A DNA stretch of 64,000 bases, taken from the NCBI RefSeq assembly GCF_008369935.1, contig NZ_VTUZ01000005.1, positions 62,001-126,000 on the forward strand. Reading direction: 5' to 3'. Positions 17,355-26,596 of the stretch are shown one piece after another. The translations under genes and the position numbers were made by a program. The first letter of the stretch is position 1. Each line of letters starts with the position of its first letter. The stretch is from Paraburkholderia panacisoli. Its GTDB lineage: Bacteria; Pseudomonadota; Gammaproteobacteria; Burkholderiales; Burkholderiaceae. The notes beneath the pieces were generated by a model, which was not told where the DNA came from, ran no database searches, and was given only the letters and a program-made list of their open reading frames with translations.

Positions 17355-18775
17355 CCGCCCGCTTCGACCGTCACGCCGGCGCTCGGGCGCATCGTCTGCG
17401 CGCCGCTGTCGATCTGCGAGAGCGCGACCGAAAACGCAAACGTGTTGATCCCGCGTTCGCTATGCGCCGACACGGTGCCGCGATGCATCTCCGCGATCGC
17501 CTTCACGATCGCCAGACCCAGCCCATGATTTTCGCGGCTATTGGTGCGCGAGACTTCCGCGCGATAGAAGCGGTCGAACAGATGTTCGAGCACGTCCGGC
17601 GCAATCGGCTCGCCGGGGTTGGCGACCGCGACGCGCACATGATCGCCGTCGCGCACGATCGTCACGCTGATTCCGGCGCCCGGCTCGCAATGCTGGATCG
17701 CGTTCATCAGCAGGTTGGCGCACGCGCGGCCGAACAGCGAGCGGTTCACGCGCGCCCGCGCGTCGCCATGCAATTTCGCATGCACACGCGCCTCTTCGAG
17801 CGGAATCTCCAGAAACTCCAGCGTATGCGCGACTTCCGCGGCCAGCGACACTTCGATCAGCCCTGTTGCGCGCTCGCCCTGATCGGCGCGAGCGAGGAAC
17901 AGCATGTCGTTGATGATCGCGCGCATGCGCTCGAACTCTTCGAGATTCGATTGCAGCGTATGACGCAGATCTTCGACCGAGCGGTTGCGCGTCAGCGCCA
18001 CTTCGGTCTGGCCGATCAGGATCGTCACCGGCGTGCGCAGCTCGTGCGCGACATCCGCGTTGAACGATTCGAGCCGGCCATACGCGCCGTCCAGACGTTC
18101 GAGCGCGCCGTTGAACGAGTTCGCGAGATCGTTCAGTTCGAGCGGCAGCGATGCGGTGTTCAGACGTTGCGAGCGGTTGTTCGGGCTCACCACGGACGCA
18201 TCGCGCGTGAGGCGCGTGAGCGGCGCGAGGCCCAGGCGCGTCACCGAATAGCTGAGCAGCAGCACGGCGAGACTGCCCAATGCGGACAACGCGGCGAGCG
18301 CCGAACCGAACACGCGCATCGTGCGCACGTTGGGCGAATAGCTCGACGCCACCTGCAGTTGCACCGGCGGACGCGTGCCGTATGCGGGTAGGGTCTGCGT
18401 GGACGTGAGCATGTCCTGGCCGCCGCCGGCCGGGCTCACGCGCGCGTAGCCGCCGGACCAGCTCTTCACGACCTGGCCGTCGACCGGCTTGCCGTAGTTG
18501 AAATACGGGTCCGCGCTCGACACCGAGTACACCGTGCTGCCGTCGTGCGGCGTCATGTCGGTGAGCTTTTCGCGGGTCATGCGCCACTTTTCCGGCGTGC
18601 CCGCATGAAAGACGATGATGCGCGCGATCTGCGTGCGATCGTCGAGCGACTCGCGCAGGTGATGTTCGAGCTGCGTGCGCAGGATGAGAAAGAGCCCGGT
18701 GCCGACCAGCGTGAACACGAACAGCGCGACGAGCGCGAACATCAGCGCAAGACGGCGGGCGATGGACCGGTTCAT
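17321..18775 (-). CDS. Heavy-metal-type sensor histidine kinase (CusS/IrlS-like)
   Basis: A 484-residue inner-membrane kinase. Helix one is at residues 9-32; a ~130-residue periplasmic sensor follows; helix two is near 170-190, then HAMP. The H-box is FNADVAHELRTPVTIL, the N-box CANLLMNAIQHCEPG and the G2 box NHGLGLAIVKAIAEMH, all typical of the CusS/IrlS subgroup. The ATG at 18775 overlaps the regulator stop (ATGA). The pair follows an RND pump operon on the same strand, which it probably regulates. The C-terminal 11 codons overlap dinB tail to tail. Confidence 0.93.
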   Translation of the reverse strand: MNRSIARRLALMFALVALFVFTLVGTGLFLILRTQLEHHLRESLDDRTQIARIIVFHAGTPEKWRMTREKLTDMTPHDGSTVYSVSSADPYFNYGKPVDGQVVKSWSGGYARVSPAGGGQDMLTSTQTLPAYGTRPPVQLQVASSYSPNVRTMRVFGSALAALSALGSLAVLLLSYSVTRLGLAPLTRLTRDASVVSPNNRSQRLNTASLPLELNDLANSFNGALERLDGAYGRLESFNADVAHELRTPVTILIGQTEVALTRNRSVEDLRHTLQSNLEEFERMRAIINDMLFLARADQGERATGLIEVSLAAEVAHTLEFLEIPLEEARVHAKLHGDARARVNRSLFGRACANLLMNAIQHCEPGAGISVTIVRDGDHVRVAVANPGEPIAPDVLEHLFDRFYRAEVSRTNSRENHGLGLAIVKAIAEMHRGTVSAHSERGINTFAFSVALSQIDSGAQTMRPSAGVTVEAGGYSSLAKGKSA

Positions 18776-19458
18776 GTCGACTCCGCCTCTTCGCGCACTT
18801 CCAGCACGTAGCCCATGCCGCGCACGGTGTGCAGCAGCTTCGACGGGAACGGGCCGTCGAGCTTCGCGCGCAATCGTTTGATCGCGGTCTCGACCACGTT
18901 GGTGTGGCTGTCGAAATTGACGTCCCACACCAGTTCGGTGATGGCGGTTTTCGACAGAATGTCGCCCTGCCGCCGCGCGAGCACGCTGAGCAACTGGAAT
19001 TCCTTCGCGGTCAGGTCGAGGCGCACGCCGTCGCGCGTGGCGCGCCGGCCGATCAGATCGACGAACAGATCACCGACCGAAATCAGCGTCGACTCCTGCG
19101 AGCGCGTGCGGCGCGCGAGCGCATGCAGCCGCTCCACCAGTTCGAGGAAGGAAAAGGGCTTGGTGAGGTAATCATCCGCGCCTTCGCGCAGGCCGCGCAC
19201 GCGGTCGTTCACGTGATCGCGGGCGGTCAGCATGATGACCGGCGTCGATTTGCGCATGCGCAGCGCCTTGAGCACACTGAAGCCGTCGCGCTTGGGCAGC
19301 ATCACGTCGAGGACGATCACGTCGTAATCGAATTCGGTGGCCAGATACATGCCTTCCTCGCCGTCGAGCGCCACATCGACGACCCAGCCCTGCTCTGTCA
19401 AACCGGAGCGCAGGTAGTCCACCACCTTGTGCTCGTCTTCAACAATCAGCAATTTCAT
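18772..19458 (-). CDS. Heavy-metal-type response regulator (CusR/IrlR-like)
   Basis: A 228-residue OmpR-family regulator. The receiver has EDEHKV, phosphoacceptor Asp in VLDVMLPKRDG, Thr in MLTARD and Lys in LTKPF. The winged helix ends HTVRGMGYVLEVRE. The internal phrase WDVNFDSHTNVVETAIKRLR is characteristic of the heavy-metal response regulator subfamily, although metal sensing itself is not shown by sequence. It is downstream of the outer-membrane efflux gene with 188 bases between them; that gap contains the tandem palindromic repeat, so read-through from the pump operon may be attenuated. Confidence 0.94.
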   Translation of the reverse strand: MKLLIVEDEHKVVDYLRSGLTEQGWVVDVALDGEEGMYLATEFDYDVIVLDVMLPKRDGFSVLKALRMRKSTPVIMLTARDHVNDRVRGLREGADDYLTKPFSFLELVERLHALARRTRSQESTLISVGDLFVDLIGRRATRDGVRLDLTAKEFQLLSVLARRQGDILSKTAITELVWDVNFDSHTNVVETAIKRLRAKLDGPFPSKLLHTVRGMGYVLEVREEAEST

Positions 19459-19468
19459 GCGCGTCCCC

Positions 19469-19576
19469 TGTCGATCGGAGTTAGCGCTTTAGCGCTTACT
19501 CCGATCCCATGCAACGTAGTTGTGTCGATCGCAGTGAGCCCTTTAGCGCTTGCTCCGGTCCCATGCAACGTAGTTG
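19469..19576. repeat. Two tandem 54-bp units, each with a long palindrome
   Basis: Unit 1 is 19469-19522 and unit 2 is 19523-19576; 49 of 54 positions are identical. Unit 1 contains a 16-bp inverted repeat with one mismatch (GATCGGAGTTAGCGCT and AGCGCTTACTCCGATC, two bases apart), followed by a short palindrome CAACGTAGTTG. Unit 2 keeps the shape with more mismatches. The pair lies between the RND operon and the two-component genes and resembles a REP/BIME-like intergenic element. Confidence 0.85.
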
Positions 19577-19646
19577 CCTGACTTTGCATTATACGAAACG
19601 CCCTTGAATTCCCGCTGTGAGTGCTGCTGCATCATGGACCGGTGGC

Positions 19647-21161
19647 TCACCGTGCGGGAGCCATCGCCTCCTTCGTCGCAGCAGGCTGCGCCTCCTTCGG
19701 CGCGCTCGCGAGGTCGGCGCCGGCATCCCAGCCGCCGCCGAGCGCCTTCACCAGCGCCACCGACAAAGTCATCTGCTGGCCGTGGATCTGCACGTCCTGG
19801 CGCTCGATGTTGAGCAGCGACTGCTGCGCGGTGATCACGTCGAGATACGCGACGAGGCCGCCCGAATAGCGGTCGGTGGCGAGCGACAGCAGACGCTGCG
19901 CATCGCCCACCGCCTCGTGCGACTGCTTCGCCGCGCCGTCCAGCACCGACAGGCCCGTGATGCCGTCCTGCACCTGCTGGAACGCGTTGAGCACGGTTTG
20001 CCGGTAGTTCGCCTCGGTGGCCTTGTAGCCCTCGCTCGCGAATTGGACGTTGGCCGCGCGGCGGCCGCCGTCGAACAGCACCTGGCCGACCGTCGCGCCG
20101 AGCGTCCACATCAGCGAGGGCGCGCTCAGCAGACTGGCAAACTGCGTGCTCTCCCAGCCGATCCCCGGCGTCAGCGTCAGGCTCGGAAAGAACGCCGCCT
20201 TGGCGACGCCGATCTGCGCGTTGGCCGCCGCCATCGCGCGTTCCGCCGACGCGATGTCCGGGCGCCGTTGCAGCACGTCGCTGGGCACGCCGAGCGGGAT
20301 CGGCGGCGCCTTCGCGTCGAGCACCTTGGGTTCGATCGCGAACTGCGGGGCCGGCACGCCGACCAGCGCGGCGATCGCATGCTCGAATTGCGCTCGCTGG
20401 TTCAGCAGCAGTTGCGCCTGCACCTGGGTGGACTCGAGCAGCGACTTCTGCTGCAACACTTCGAGCCCCGACACCGAGCCGAGGTCATGCTCGGAACTCA
20501 CGTAATCGAGCGCCTTCTGTTGCAGTTTCACCGACTGATTCAGCACGTCGATCTCGGCGTCGAGTTCGCGCAGCGAGAAATAGTCGGTGGCGAGGTCGGT
20601 GGTGAGCACGAGCCGCGCATTCGCGAGATCGTCCGCCGATTGCTGCTCGGAGGCCTTCGCGCCCTCCACTTCGCGACGTATCCGGCCGAATAGATCGGTG
20701 TCGTAGTTGATCGTCGGCCCGAGTTGCAGATTGTTCTGCACCGTCGACTCCGTCGGCGTCGCGTAGTTGGTCAGCGGCCGGTTCTGCGAAATCCTGAAGC
20801 GCGCTGCCGCGGCACTGAGATCGACTTCCGGCACGCGTTGCGCGCTGGTGCCCGCGAGCGTCGCCTTGGCCTGCTCGTAGTGCGCGCTCGCGGCGATCAG
20901 CGTCTGATTCTGCGCGAGCGCCTGGGTTTCGAGCGTGGCGAGCGTCGGATCGCCGAAGCCGCTCCACCAGTCCGGCGAGATCGGCGCATGCGACGGCGTG
21001 GCGAGCCGCCAGAACGAATCGGTGTGCCAGGCGGGCGGCACGTCGGCCGCTGGCCGCTGATAGTCCGGGCCGACCGTGCACGCGGCCAGCAACGCCACGC
21101 TCGCGACGCTCGCCGCGCCCGCGAGCGTCGTGATCGCCCGGCATGGACCCGTGAACTTCAC
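19647..21161 (-). CDS. Outer-membrane efflux lipoprotein (NodT/OprM family)
   Basis: A 504-residue outer-membrane channel of the tripartite RND pump. It starts at GTG 21161, which overlaps the adaptor stop (GTGA). The signal peptide ends in the lipobox LLAAC, then the family signature TVGPDYQRP and WWSGFGDPTLATLETQAL. Two repeats of the outer-membrane efflux domain follow, with conserved PSDVLQRRPDIASAERAM and a second half ending TALVKALGGGW-like (SVALVKALGGGWDAG). A TolC-type trimer linking the permease to the outside is expected. The same frame is open far upstream, but that is antiparallel shadow of the adaptor gene. Confidence 0.94.
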   Translation of the reverse strand: MKFTGPCRAITTLAGAASVASVALLAACTVGPDYQRPAADVPPAWHTDSFWRLATPSHAPISPDWWSGFGDPTLATLETQALAQNQTLIAASAHYEQAKATLAGTSAQRVPEVDLSAAAARFRISQNRPLTNYATPTESTVQNNLQLGPTINYDTDLFGRIRREVEGAKASEQQSADDLANARLVLTTDLATDYFSLRELDAEIDVLNQSVKLQQKALDYVSSEHDLGSVSGLEVLQQKSLLESTQVQAQLLLNQRAQFEHAIAALVGVPAPQFAIEPKVLDAKAPPIPLGVPSDVLQRRPDIASAERAMAAANAQIGVAKAAFFPSLTLTPGIGWESTQFASLLSAPSLMWTLGATVGQVLFDGGRRAANVQFASEGYKATEANYRQTVLNAFQQVQDGITGLSVLDGAAKQSHEAVGDAQRLLSLATDRYSGGLVAYLDVITAQQSLLNIERQDVQIHGQQMTLSVALVKALGGGWDAGADLASAPKEAQPAATKEAMAPAR

Positions 21162-22381
21162 GACGCCCCCTTGCCGTTCTTGCCCGGCTGCGTGACCCGC
21201 ACGTGATCGCCGTCGGCGATCGAGTCGCTCGGGTTGATGATGATCCGGTCGTTCGGCTCGATCCCGCTTTCGATTTCGAGCGACTGACCGAGGTCCCGTG
21301 CGATCACGATCTTGCGCAACTGCACGTTGCCCTTCGCATCGACCACTGCGAGACGCGGACCTTCGGCGCGAAACAGCAGCGCATTGCCGGGCACCGACAG
21401 TTCGGCGTGCGCCGTCTGCGGCACCGCGACCTGCACGTACGCACCGGGCCGCAGCTTGCTGTCGGGATTGGGCAGCGTCACTTCGATCTGCAACGAGCGG
21501 GTGGGCACGTCGATCGCGCCGGAAATGTGCGTGACCGTGCCGTTGAATTGCTGGCCCGGCAGCTCCGCCTGAGTGACCACGACCTTCTGTCCAACCGACA
21601 CGTTCTGCGCATACGCCTGCGGCAATTGCACGTAGACCCGCAGCGGGTCCGACTGCGCCAGCGCGAACAGCGCGCGGCTCGTGCCGCTGCCCGCGTCGAT
21701 CAGATCGCCGACATCGACGTTGCGCTGCGTGACCACGCCCGCGAACGGCGCGACGATCCGCTTGAACGATTCGAGCTGCTGCAGGCGCTTGACGTTGGCA
21801 TCGGCCGCGGCGAGGTTGGCGACGTCCTGCGTGTAGGTGCTTTGCCGCTCGTCGAGCTCCTGCTGCGAGACCGCATCGCGTTGACGCAATTGCTGCCAGC
21901 GCTCCAGCGAGCTCTTGGCAAGGCCGAGGCTCGAACTGGTTTGCTGACGCTGCGCCAAGGCCTGCGCGAGTTCCTGATCGATTTCGGGCGTGTCGAGTTC
22001 GGCGAGCAATTGACCCTGCTTCACCTGCGTGCCGATGTCGGCGTACCAGTGCAGCAGATAACCGGTCGAGCGCGCGTAGATCGGCGATTCGACGTAGCCG
22101 CGCAAGGTGCCGGGCAACAGCGTGTTGCCGCCGCTTTCGGTCTGCGTCGGGCTCACCACGGTCACGTATTGCGTGGCGTTCTGTTGCGTGGTGGCCTCGA
22201 CAGCACGGTTTTGCATCATGTTCGCGATCACGGTGCGCAACGCGCCCACCGCGAGCAGCAGCAGCACGATGCAGATGGCGATTTTCGCGCGCTTCCATTC
22301 GCGATGGCGCGGCGGCAGTACGTGCCCCCCTTCGGTCTCCCGCGTCGGGATCGCTAGCGATGCATGAGTTTTTTCGGTCAT
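21158..22381 (-). CDS. RND periplasmic adaptor (membrane fusion protein)
   Basis: A 407-residue HlyD/AcrA-type adaptor with one N-terminal membrane helix (about 33-55) and a periplasmic body. Seen in order: a lipoyl half-motif (GYLLHWYADIGTQVKQGQLLAELDTPEID), a coiled-coil hairpin (residues ~135-200), the second lipoyl half (IVAPFAGVVTQRNVDVGDLI), a beta-barrel and a membrane-proximal domain (DNVQL-like KGNVQLRKIVI). It bridges the permease and the outer-membrane channel. It begins 37 bases after the permease stop, with the same orientation, and overlaps the next start by GTGA. Confidence 0.94.
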   Translation of the reverse strand: MTEKTHASLAIPTRETEGGHVLPPRHREWKRAKIAICIVLLLLAVGALRTVIANMMQNRAVEATTQQNATQYVTVVSPTQTESGGNTLLPGTLRGYVESPIYARSTGYLLHWYADIGTQVKQGQLLAELDTPEIDQELAQALAQRQQTSSSLGLAKSSLERWQQLRQRDAVSQQELDERQSTYTQDVANLAAADANVKRLQQLESFKRIVAPFAGVVTQRNVDVGDLIDAGSGTSRALFALAQSDPLRVYVQLPQAYAQNVSVGQKVVVTQAELPGQQFNGTVTHISGAIDVPTRSLQIEVTLPNPDSKLRPGAYVQVAVPQTAHAELSVPGNALLFRAEGPRLAVVDAKGNVQLRKIVIARDLGQSLEIESGIEPNDRIIINPSDSIADGDHVRVTQPGKNGKGAS

Positions 22382-22418
22382 TTCAGTCAGCCATCTCAGT
22401 CAGCCGTCGTTTAACTTT

Positions 22419-25400
22419 TTACGCGGGCGCGGCAGCGCCGTCGTGATCCGGCGCGGGGCCGCCGTTGCCGTCTTTGTCTTTGCCACCGTCGCCGCCGTGG
22501 TCCGGATGGTTCGTGTCGTCGTCGTTGCGGTGACGGCGCGCGAGGCGGCTATGAATGCCCGCGAACACGATCGGCACGAAAAACAGCGTGGACACCGTCG
22601 CGAACAGCAAGCCACCGATCACCGCGCGGCCGAGCGGCGCATTCTGCTCGGCGCCCTCGCCAAGACCCAGCGCCATCGGAATCATGCCGATGATCATCGC
22701 GAATGCGGTCATCAGCACCGGCCTGATCCGGCTCGCGCCGGCTTCGAGCGCGGCGGTGAGCGGCGGTGCGCCGGCGGACAGCCGCTGACGCGCGAACGAG
22801 ACCATCAGAATACTGTTGGCGGTGGCGACGCCCATCGTCATGATTGCGCCGGTCAGGGCCGGCACGCTCAGATGCGTGCCGGTCAAAAACAGCATCCACA
22901 CGATGCCCGCGAGCGCCGCCGGCAACGCGCTGATGATGATCAGCGGATCGACCCACGACTGGAAATTCACCACGATCAGCAGGTAGACCAGCACGATCGC
23001 CATCGCCACGCCCAGGCCGAGGCCGAAGAACGAACTGCGCATGGTCTGCACCTGGCCGCGCACGGTGATCTGACTGCCGCGCGGCAGCGACGCGCGCACG
23101 TTGTCCACGAGCTTGTCGACCTGATTCGCCACACTGCCGAGGTCGCGCTTCTCGACGCTCACGTACAGGTCGATCACCGGCCTGATGTTGTAGTGCGTGA
23201 CTTCCGCGAACTGGGTCTGCGGCGAGACCCGCACCAGGTTGCCGAGCAGTTGCGTCGGCCCGTTGGCCGAGCCGGACACCGGCGTGCGCAACAGTTCGTC
23301 GATCGACGACACCTGGTACTGCGGCGTCTGCACCGCGACGTTGTACTCGACGCCGTTCTTGTTGTTGAACCAGAAGCCCGGCGACGTCTGCGAACTGCCC
23401 GACAACGAAATCAGCACGTTCTGCGCGACGTTGCTCGCGCTCAGATTGAGTTGCTGCAAACGCGTGCGGTCCATCTGAAGGTTGATCGCCGGTTCGTCGA
23501 GCTTCTGCTGGATGTGCGTGTCGACGGTGCCGGGAATCAGCCGCACCTGCTTCATCAGCGTGCGCGCAACGTCGAAGTTGCCCTCCTGATTCGCGCCGGA
23601 AATCTGCACGTCCACCGCGGCGGGCAAGCCAAAGTTCAGAATCTGCGTGACGATGTCGGCCGGCTGAAAGAAGAACTCGACGCCCGGAAAGCGCTGCGGC
23701 AGGATGGTGCGCAGCTTGTCCATGTATATCTGCGTCGGCTTGTGGTCTTCGTTCAGCGCCACTTGAATCTCGCCGTCGAGCGTGCCGATCGTGCCCGAGT
23801 TGCTGTACGAGAGGTTGATGCCGCTATACGGCAAGCCGAGATTGTCGAGAATCGTGCCTAGCTCTCGCGGCGGCACGACCTCGCGGATCACCTGCTCGAC
23901 TTCGTCGGCCAGACGCGCGGTTTCCTCGATACGCGTGCCGGTCGGCGCGCGCATGTGCAGACGGATGTCGCCCGCGTCGACGCTCGGGAAGAAGTCCTCG
24001 CCGAGCACCAACACGAGCCCCATCGACACCACGCAGAAGCCAAGAAACAGGCTGCCGAAGCGGCCGCGACGCACCAGCAGGCTGCTGAGAATCATGATGT
24101 ACGCGGAGCGCATGCGCTCGAAGCCGCTATCGAAGCGCCGATAAAGACGCATGAACAGATTCGGCTTCGCATCGGGCTTGGGCTTGTGCGCGTGTCCCAT
24201 CAGCATCATCGCGAGCGTCGGCACCAGCGTGCGCGACAGAATGTACGACGCCAGCATCGCGAACACCACCGCTTCGGCGAGCGGCACGAACAGGTAACGC
24301 GCGACGCCGGTCAGAAAGAACATCGGCACGAACACGATACAGATACACAGCGTGGACACGAGCGCGGGAACCGCGATTTCGCCCGCGCCGTCGAGAATCG
24401 CATCATGCAGATTCGTGCCCATGTGCAAATGGCGTTCGATGTTCTCGATCGTCACCGTCGCGTCGTCGACCAGAATCCCGACTGCCAGCGCGAGGCCGCC
24501 GAGGGTCATGATGTTGATGGTCTGCCCGAGCGCGTGCAGCATGATCAGCGACGACAGGATCGACAGCGGAATCGAGATCGCGATGATGCAGGTGCTGCGC
24601 CAGTTGCCGAGAAACAGCAGGATCATCGCGGCGGTCAGCGCGGCGGCGATCAGCGCCTCGCGCACCACGCCCTGCACCGCCGCTTTCACGAACACCGACT
24701 GATCGAACAGCGCCGTGATGTTCAGGTCCGGCGGCAACGCGGCACGCGCGCTCGGCAACAGCCCTTTGAGCGTATCGACGATCGACAGGGTCGACGCATT
24801 GCCGTTCTTCAGCACCGAGATCAGCACGCCGCGATGGCCGTTCTGCCGCACGATGTTGGTCTGCGGCGAGAAGCCGTCGCGCACGTGCGCGACTTCACGC
24901 AGGTAAGTCGTCGCGCCGTTGAGCGTGCGCACCGGAATGTCGTTGAGCCCTTCCACCGTGGCGGGCGAGCCGTTCATGTTGATCGTGTATTCCTTCGGCC
25001 CGATCTTGGCCGTGCCGGTCGGCAGAATCAGGTTTTGCGCGTTGAACGCGCTGACCACGTCGGAAGGCGTCAGGCCTTTGGCGAGCAGCGCGCGCGTGTC
25101 GAGGTCGACCGAGATCAGACGCGACTTGCCGCCATAGGGGTACGGCACGGCCGCGCCGGGAATCGTGACGAGCTGCGGGCGCAGAAAGTTCAGCGCGGTG
25201 TCGTTCAGCGATTGCTCGGAGAGCTTCGGGCTCGACAGGCCGAGCTGGATCACCGGAATGCTGGAGGCCGAGTAGCTGATCACCAGAGGCGGCGTCGCGC
25301 CCGGCGGCATCTGCTTGACCTGCGCCTGTTCGACGGCCACGGTCTGCGCAATCGCGGTTTGGATGTTCGCGTTCGGCTGCAGGAACACCTTCAGGATCGT

Positions 25401-25667
25401 GATGCCCGCGAGCGATTGCGATTCGATGTGCTCGATGTTGTTGACCGTGGTGGTCAAGCTGCGCTCGTTGACCGACGTGATGCGGTTGGCCATGTCCTCG
25501 GCCGACAGACCCGTGTACGTCCAGATGATGCTGACGACCGGAATATTGATTTCCGGCAGCACGTCGACCGGCGTGGTGAACAGCACGAATGGCGTGGCCA
25601 GCAAGATCAGAATGGCCATCACGATGAACGTGTATGGCCGCTTAAGCGCTACGTTGACGATCCACAT
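22419..25667 (-). CDS. RND efflux permease
   Basis: A 1082-residue inner-membrane proton-driven exporter, 12 helices with two large periplasmic loops. The helix-4 proton-relay pair is present in VGILVDDATVTIENIERHL. The helix-10 position that is Lys in AcrB (GLSAKNAIL) is Ala here (GVATANSIL), so the coupling network differs from AcrB; this may be normal for its subfamily. The last ~35 residues form an unusual hydrophilic tail rich in Asp, His and Gly (starting RRHRNDDDTNHPDHGG). The substrate is unknown: the general architecture is drug/solvent type, while the linked two-component genes are of the heavy-metal class. First gene of the pump operon. Confidence 0.94.
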   Translation of the reverse strand: MWIVNVALKRPYTFIVMAILILLATPFVLFTTPVDVLPEINIPVVSIIWTYTGLSAEDMANRITSVNERSLTTTVNNIEHIESQSLAGITILKVFLQPNANIQTAIAQTVAVEQAQVKQMPPGATPPLVISYSASSIPVIQLGLSSPKLSEQSLNDTALNFLRPQLVTIPGAAVPYPYGGKSRLISVDLDTRALLAKGLTPSDVVSAFNAQNLILPTGTAKIGPKEYTINMNGSPATVEGLNDIPVRTLNGATTYLREVAHVRDGFSPQTNIVRQNGHRGVLISVLKNGNASTLSIVDTLKGLLPSARAALPPDLNITALFDQSVFVKAAVQGVVREALIAAALTAAMILLFLGNWRSTCIIAISIPLSILSSLIMLHALGQTINIMTLGGLALAVGILVDDATVTIENIERHLHMGTNLHDAILDGAGEIAVPALVSTLCICIVFVPMFFLTGVARYLFVPLAEAVVFAMLASYILSRTLVPTLAMMLMGHAHKPKPDAKPNLFMRLYRRFDSGFERMRSAYIMILSSLLVRRGRFGSLFLGFCVVSMGLVLVLGEDFFPSVDAGDIRLHMRAPTGTRIEETARLADEVEQVIREVVPPRELGTILDNLGLPYSGINLSYSNSGTIGTLDGEIQVALNEDHKPTQIYMDKLRTILPQRFPGVEFFFQPADIVTQILNFGLPAAVDVQISGANQEGNFDVARTLMKQVRLIPGTVDTHIQQKLDEPAINLQMDRTRLQQLNLSASNVAQNVLISLSGSSQTSPGFWFNNKNGVEYNVAVQTPQYQVSSIDELLRTPVSGSANGPTQLLGNLVRVSPQTQFAEVTHYNIRPVIDLYVSVEKRDLGSVANQVDKLVDNVRASLPRGSQITVRGQVQTMRSSFFGLGLGVAMAIVLVYLLIVVNFQSWVDPLIIISALPAALAGIVWMLFLTGTHLSVPALTGAIMTMGVATANSILMVSFARQRLSAGAPPLTAALEAGASRIRPVLMTAFAMIIGMIPMALGLGEGAEQNAPLGRAVIGGLLFATVSTLFFVPIVFAGIHSRLARRHRNDDDTNHPDHGGDGGKDKDGNGGPAPDHDGAAAPA

Positions 25668-25964
25668 TGAAACGCGCCTGAGAGAGTGCAGGTAGGAAGA
25701 TGGAGGGAATCAGCGCTTATGCTAGATCGGTAGCACCAACACCTGCATGGCGCCAAAATGGCAGAAATGTCAGGAAGCTTAATGTAAGCAGCGTGGGTGG
25801 TTCAGGCGTCGAGAGCTTTGGCGGTATGCAAACGTTTGTTGAATCGAAATAGCCGCTGTTCGATGCACGTTGGTGCGCGCGGCGTGTCGCGGCGGCGGCG
25901 AAGTCTTGTGAAATGTTCGTTCAGACTGATTTGTGGAAAGCAAATATGTCAGGCCCCGGTTGTG
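25668..25964. other. Spacer upstream of the RND operon
   Basis: About 300 bases that should contain the pump operon promoter on the minus strand. I see no gene and no operator palindrome I would defend. Confidence 0.35.
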
Positions 25965-26003
25965 AATAAGGCCGGTCGACCTCGATGGTCGACCGGCCTT
26001 ATT
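25965..26003 (-). terminator. Perfect 17-bp stem terminator after the VOC gene
   Basis: AATAAGGCCGGTCGACC pairs perfectly with GGTCGACCGGCCTTATT around a 5-base loop. A GC-rich core with A/T flanks works as an intrinsic terminator in either direction. It lies 38 bases past the stop of the VOC-family gene. Confidence 0.85.
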
Positions 26004-26041
26004 TCTTCGCAGCGCCGCAAGCTTCGCGGCGCTTCCAAAAC

Positions 26042-26476
26042 CTACTTGGCGAACAGCGACGACATATCCGCGAACGCCTTGAACTCCAGCGCGTTGCCCG
26101 ACGGATCGAGGAAGAACATCGTCGCCTGCTCGCCGACTTCGCCCTTGAAGCGCACGTGCGGTTCGATGATGAAGTCGATGCCCGCGTTGCTCAGCTTGTC
26201 GGCGGCGGCCTGCCATTGCTCCATCGACAGCACCGCGCCGAAGTGACGGACCGGCACCGCATCCCCGTCGACCGCGCTGGTCTGACGGTGGCCGATCTCT
26301 TCCGGCGCGAGGTGCGCGACGATCTGATGCCCGTAGAAGTTGAAATCGACCCACGCGTCCGAGCTGCGTCCTTCCGGACAGCCCAGCAGTTCGCCGTAGA
26401 ACTCGCGGGCGGCGGCGAGGCTATGAACAGGAAACGCCAGATGGAACGGCGGCAAAACGTTTTCGGCAACGCTCAT
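26042..26476 (-). CDS. VOC/glyoxalase-superfamily protein
   Basis: A 144-residue protein of the vicinal-oxygen-chelate fold: an N-terminal beta-alpha-beta unit ([22 protein letters not shown]) and a C-terminal one ([35 protein letters not shown]). The [10 protein letters not shown] phrase with its metal-ligand Glu is the VOC signature. The reaction is not specified by sequence; candidates are glyoxalase, dioxygenase or resistance-type binding. ATG 26476 is chosen because the domain starts about 10 residues later. It is divergent from a LysR regulator 120 bases away, its likely controller. Confidence 0.88.
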   Translation of the reverse strand: MSVAENVLPPFHLAFPVHSLAAAREFYGELLGCPEGRSSDAWVDFNFYGHQIVAHLAPEEIGHRQTSAVDGDAVPVRHFGAVLSMEQWQAAADKLSNAGIDFIIEPHVRFKGEVGEQATMFFLDPSGNALEFKAFADMSSLFAK

Positions 26477-26596
26477 GATGGTAAGACTCGCTGGTAGTGG
26501 GAGTGGTGTACGTGTGGGGCCAAGTTTAACCATGACTAAAATTGGTGGAAAACGATATATATTTGACCTCACTATCACCTATTTCGATCAATCAAA

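Noticed and set aside
21161..22298. Extending the outer-membrane efflux gene upstream in its open frame to make an 883-residue protein.
   Set aside because: The upstream part is the adaptor gene read in another frame; the GTG at 21161 gives a normal lipobox and family length.
22382..22412. Repeated CAGTCAGCC motif between the permease and adaptor genes.
   Set aside because: Only two short copies within 25 bases, no symmetry; treated as chance.
23955..25670. A long frame antisense to the RND permease.
   Set aside because: Composition (Arg, Gln, His) is that of a GC-skewed shadow; the opposite strand encodes a full-length permease with all motifs.
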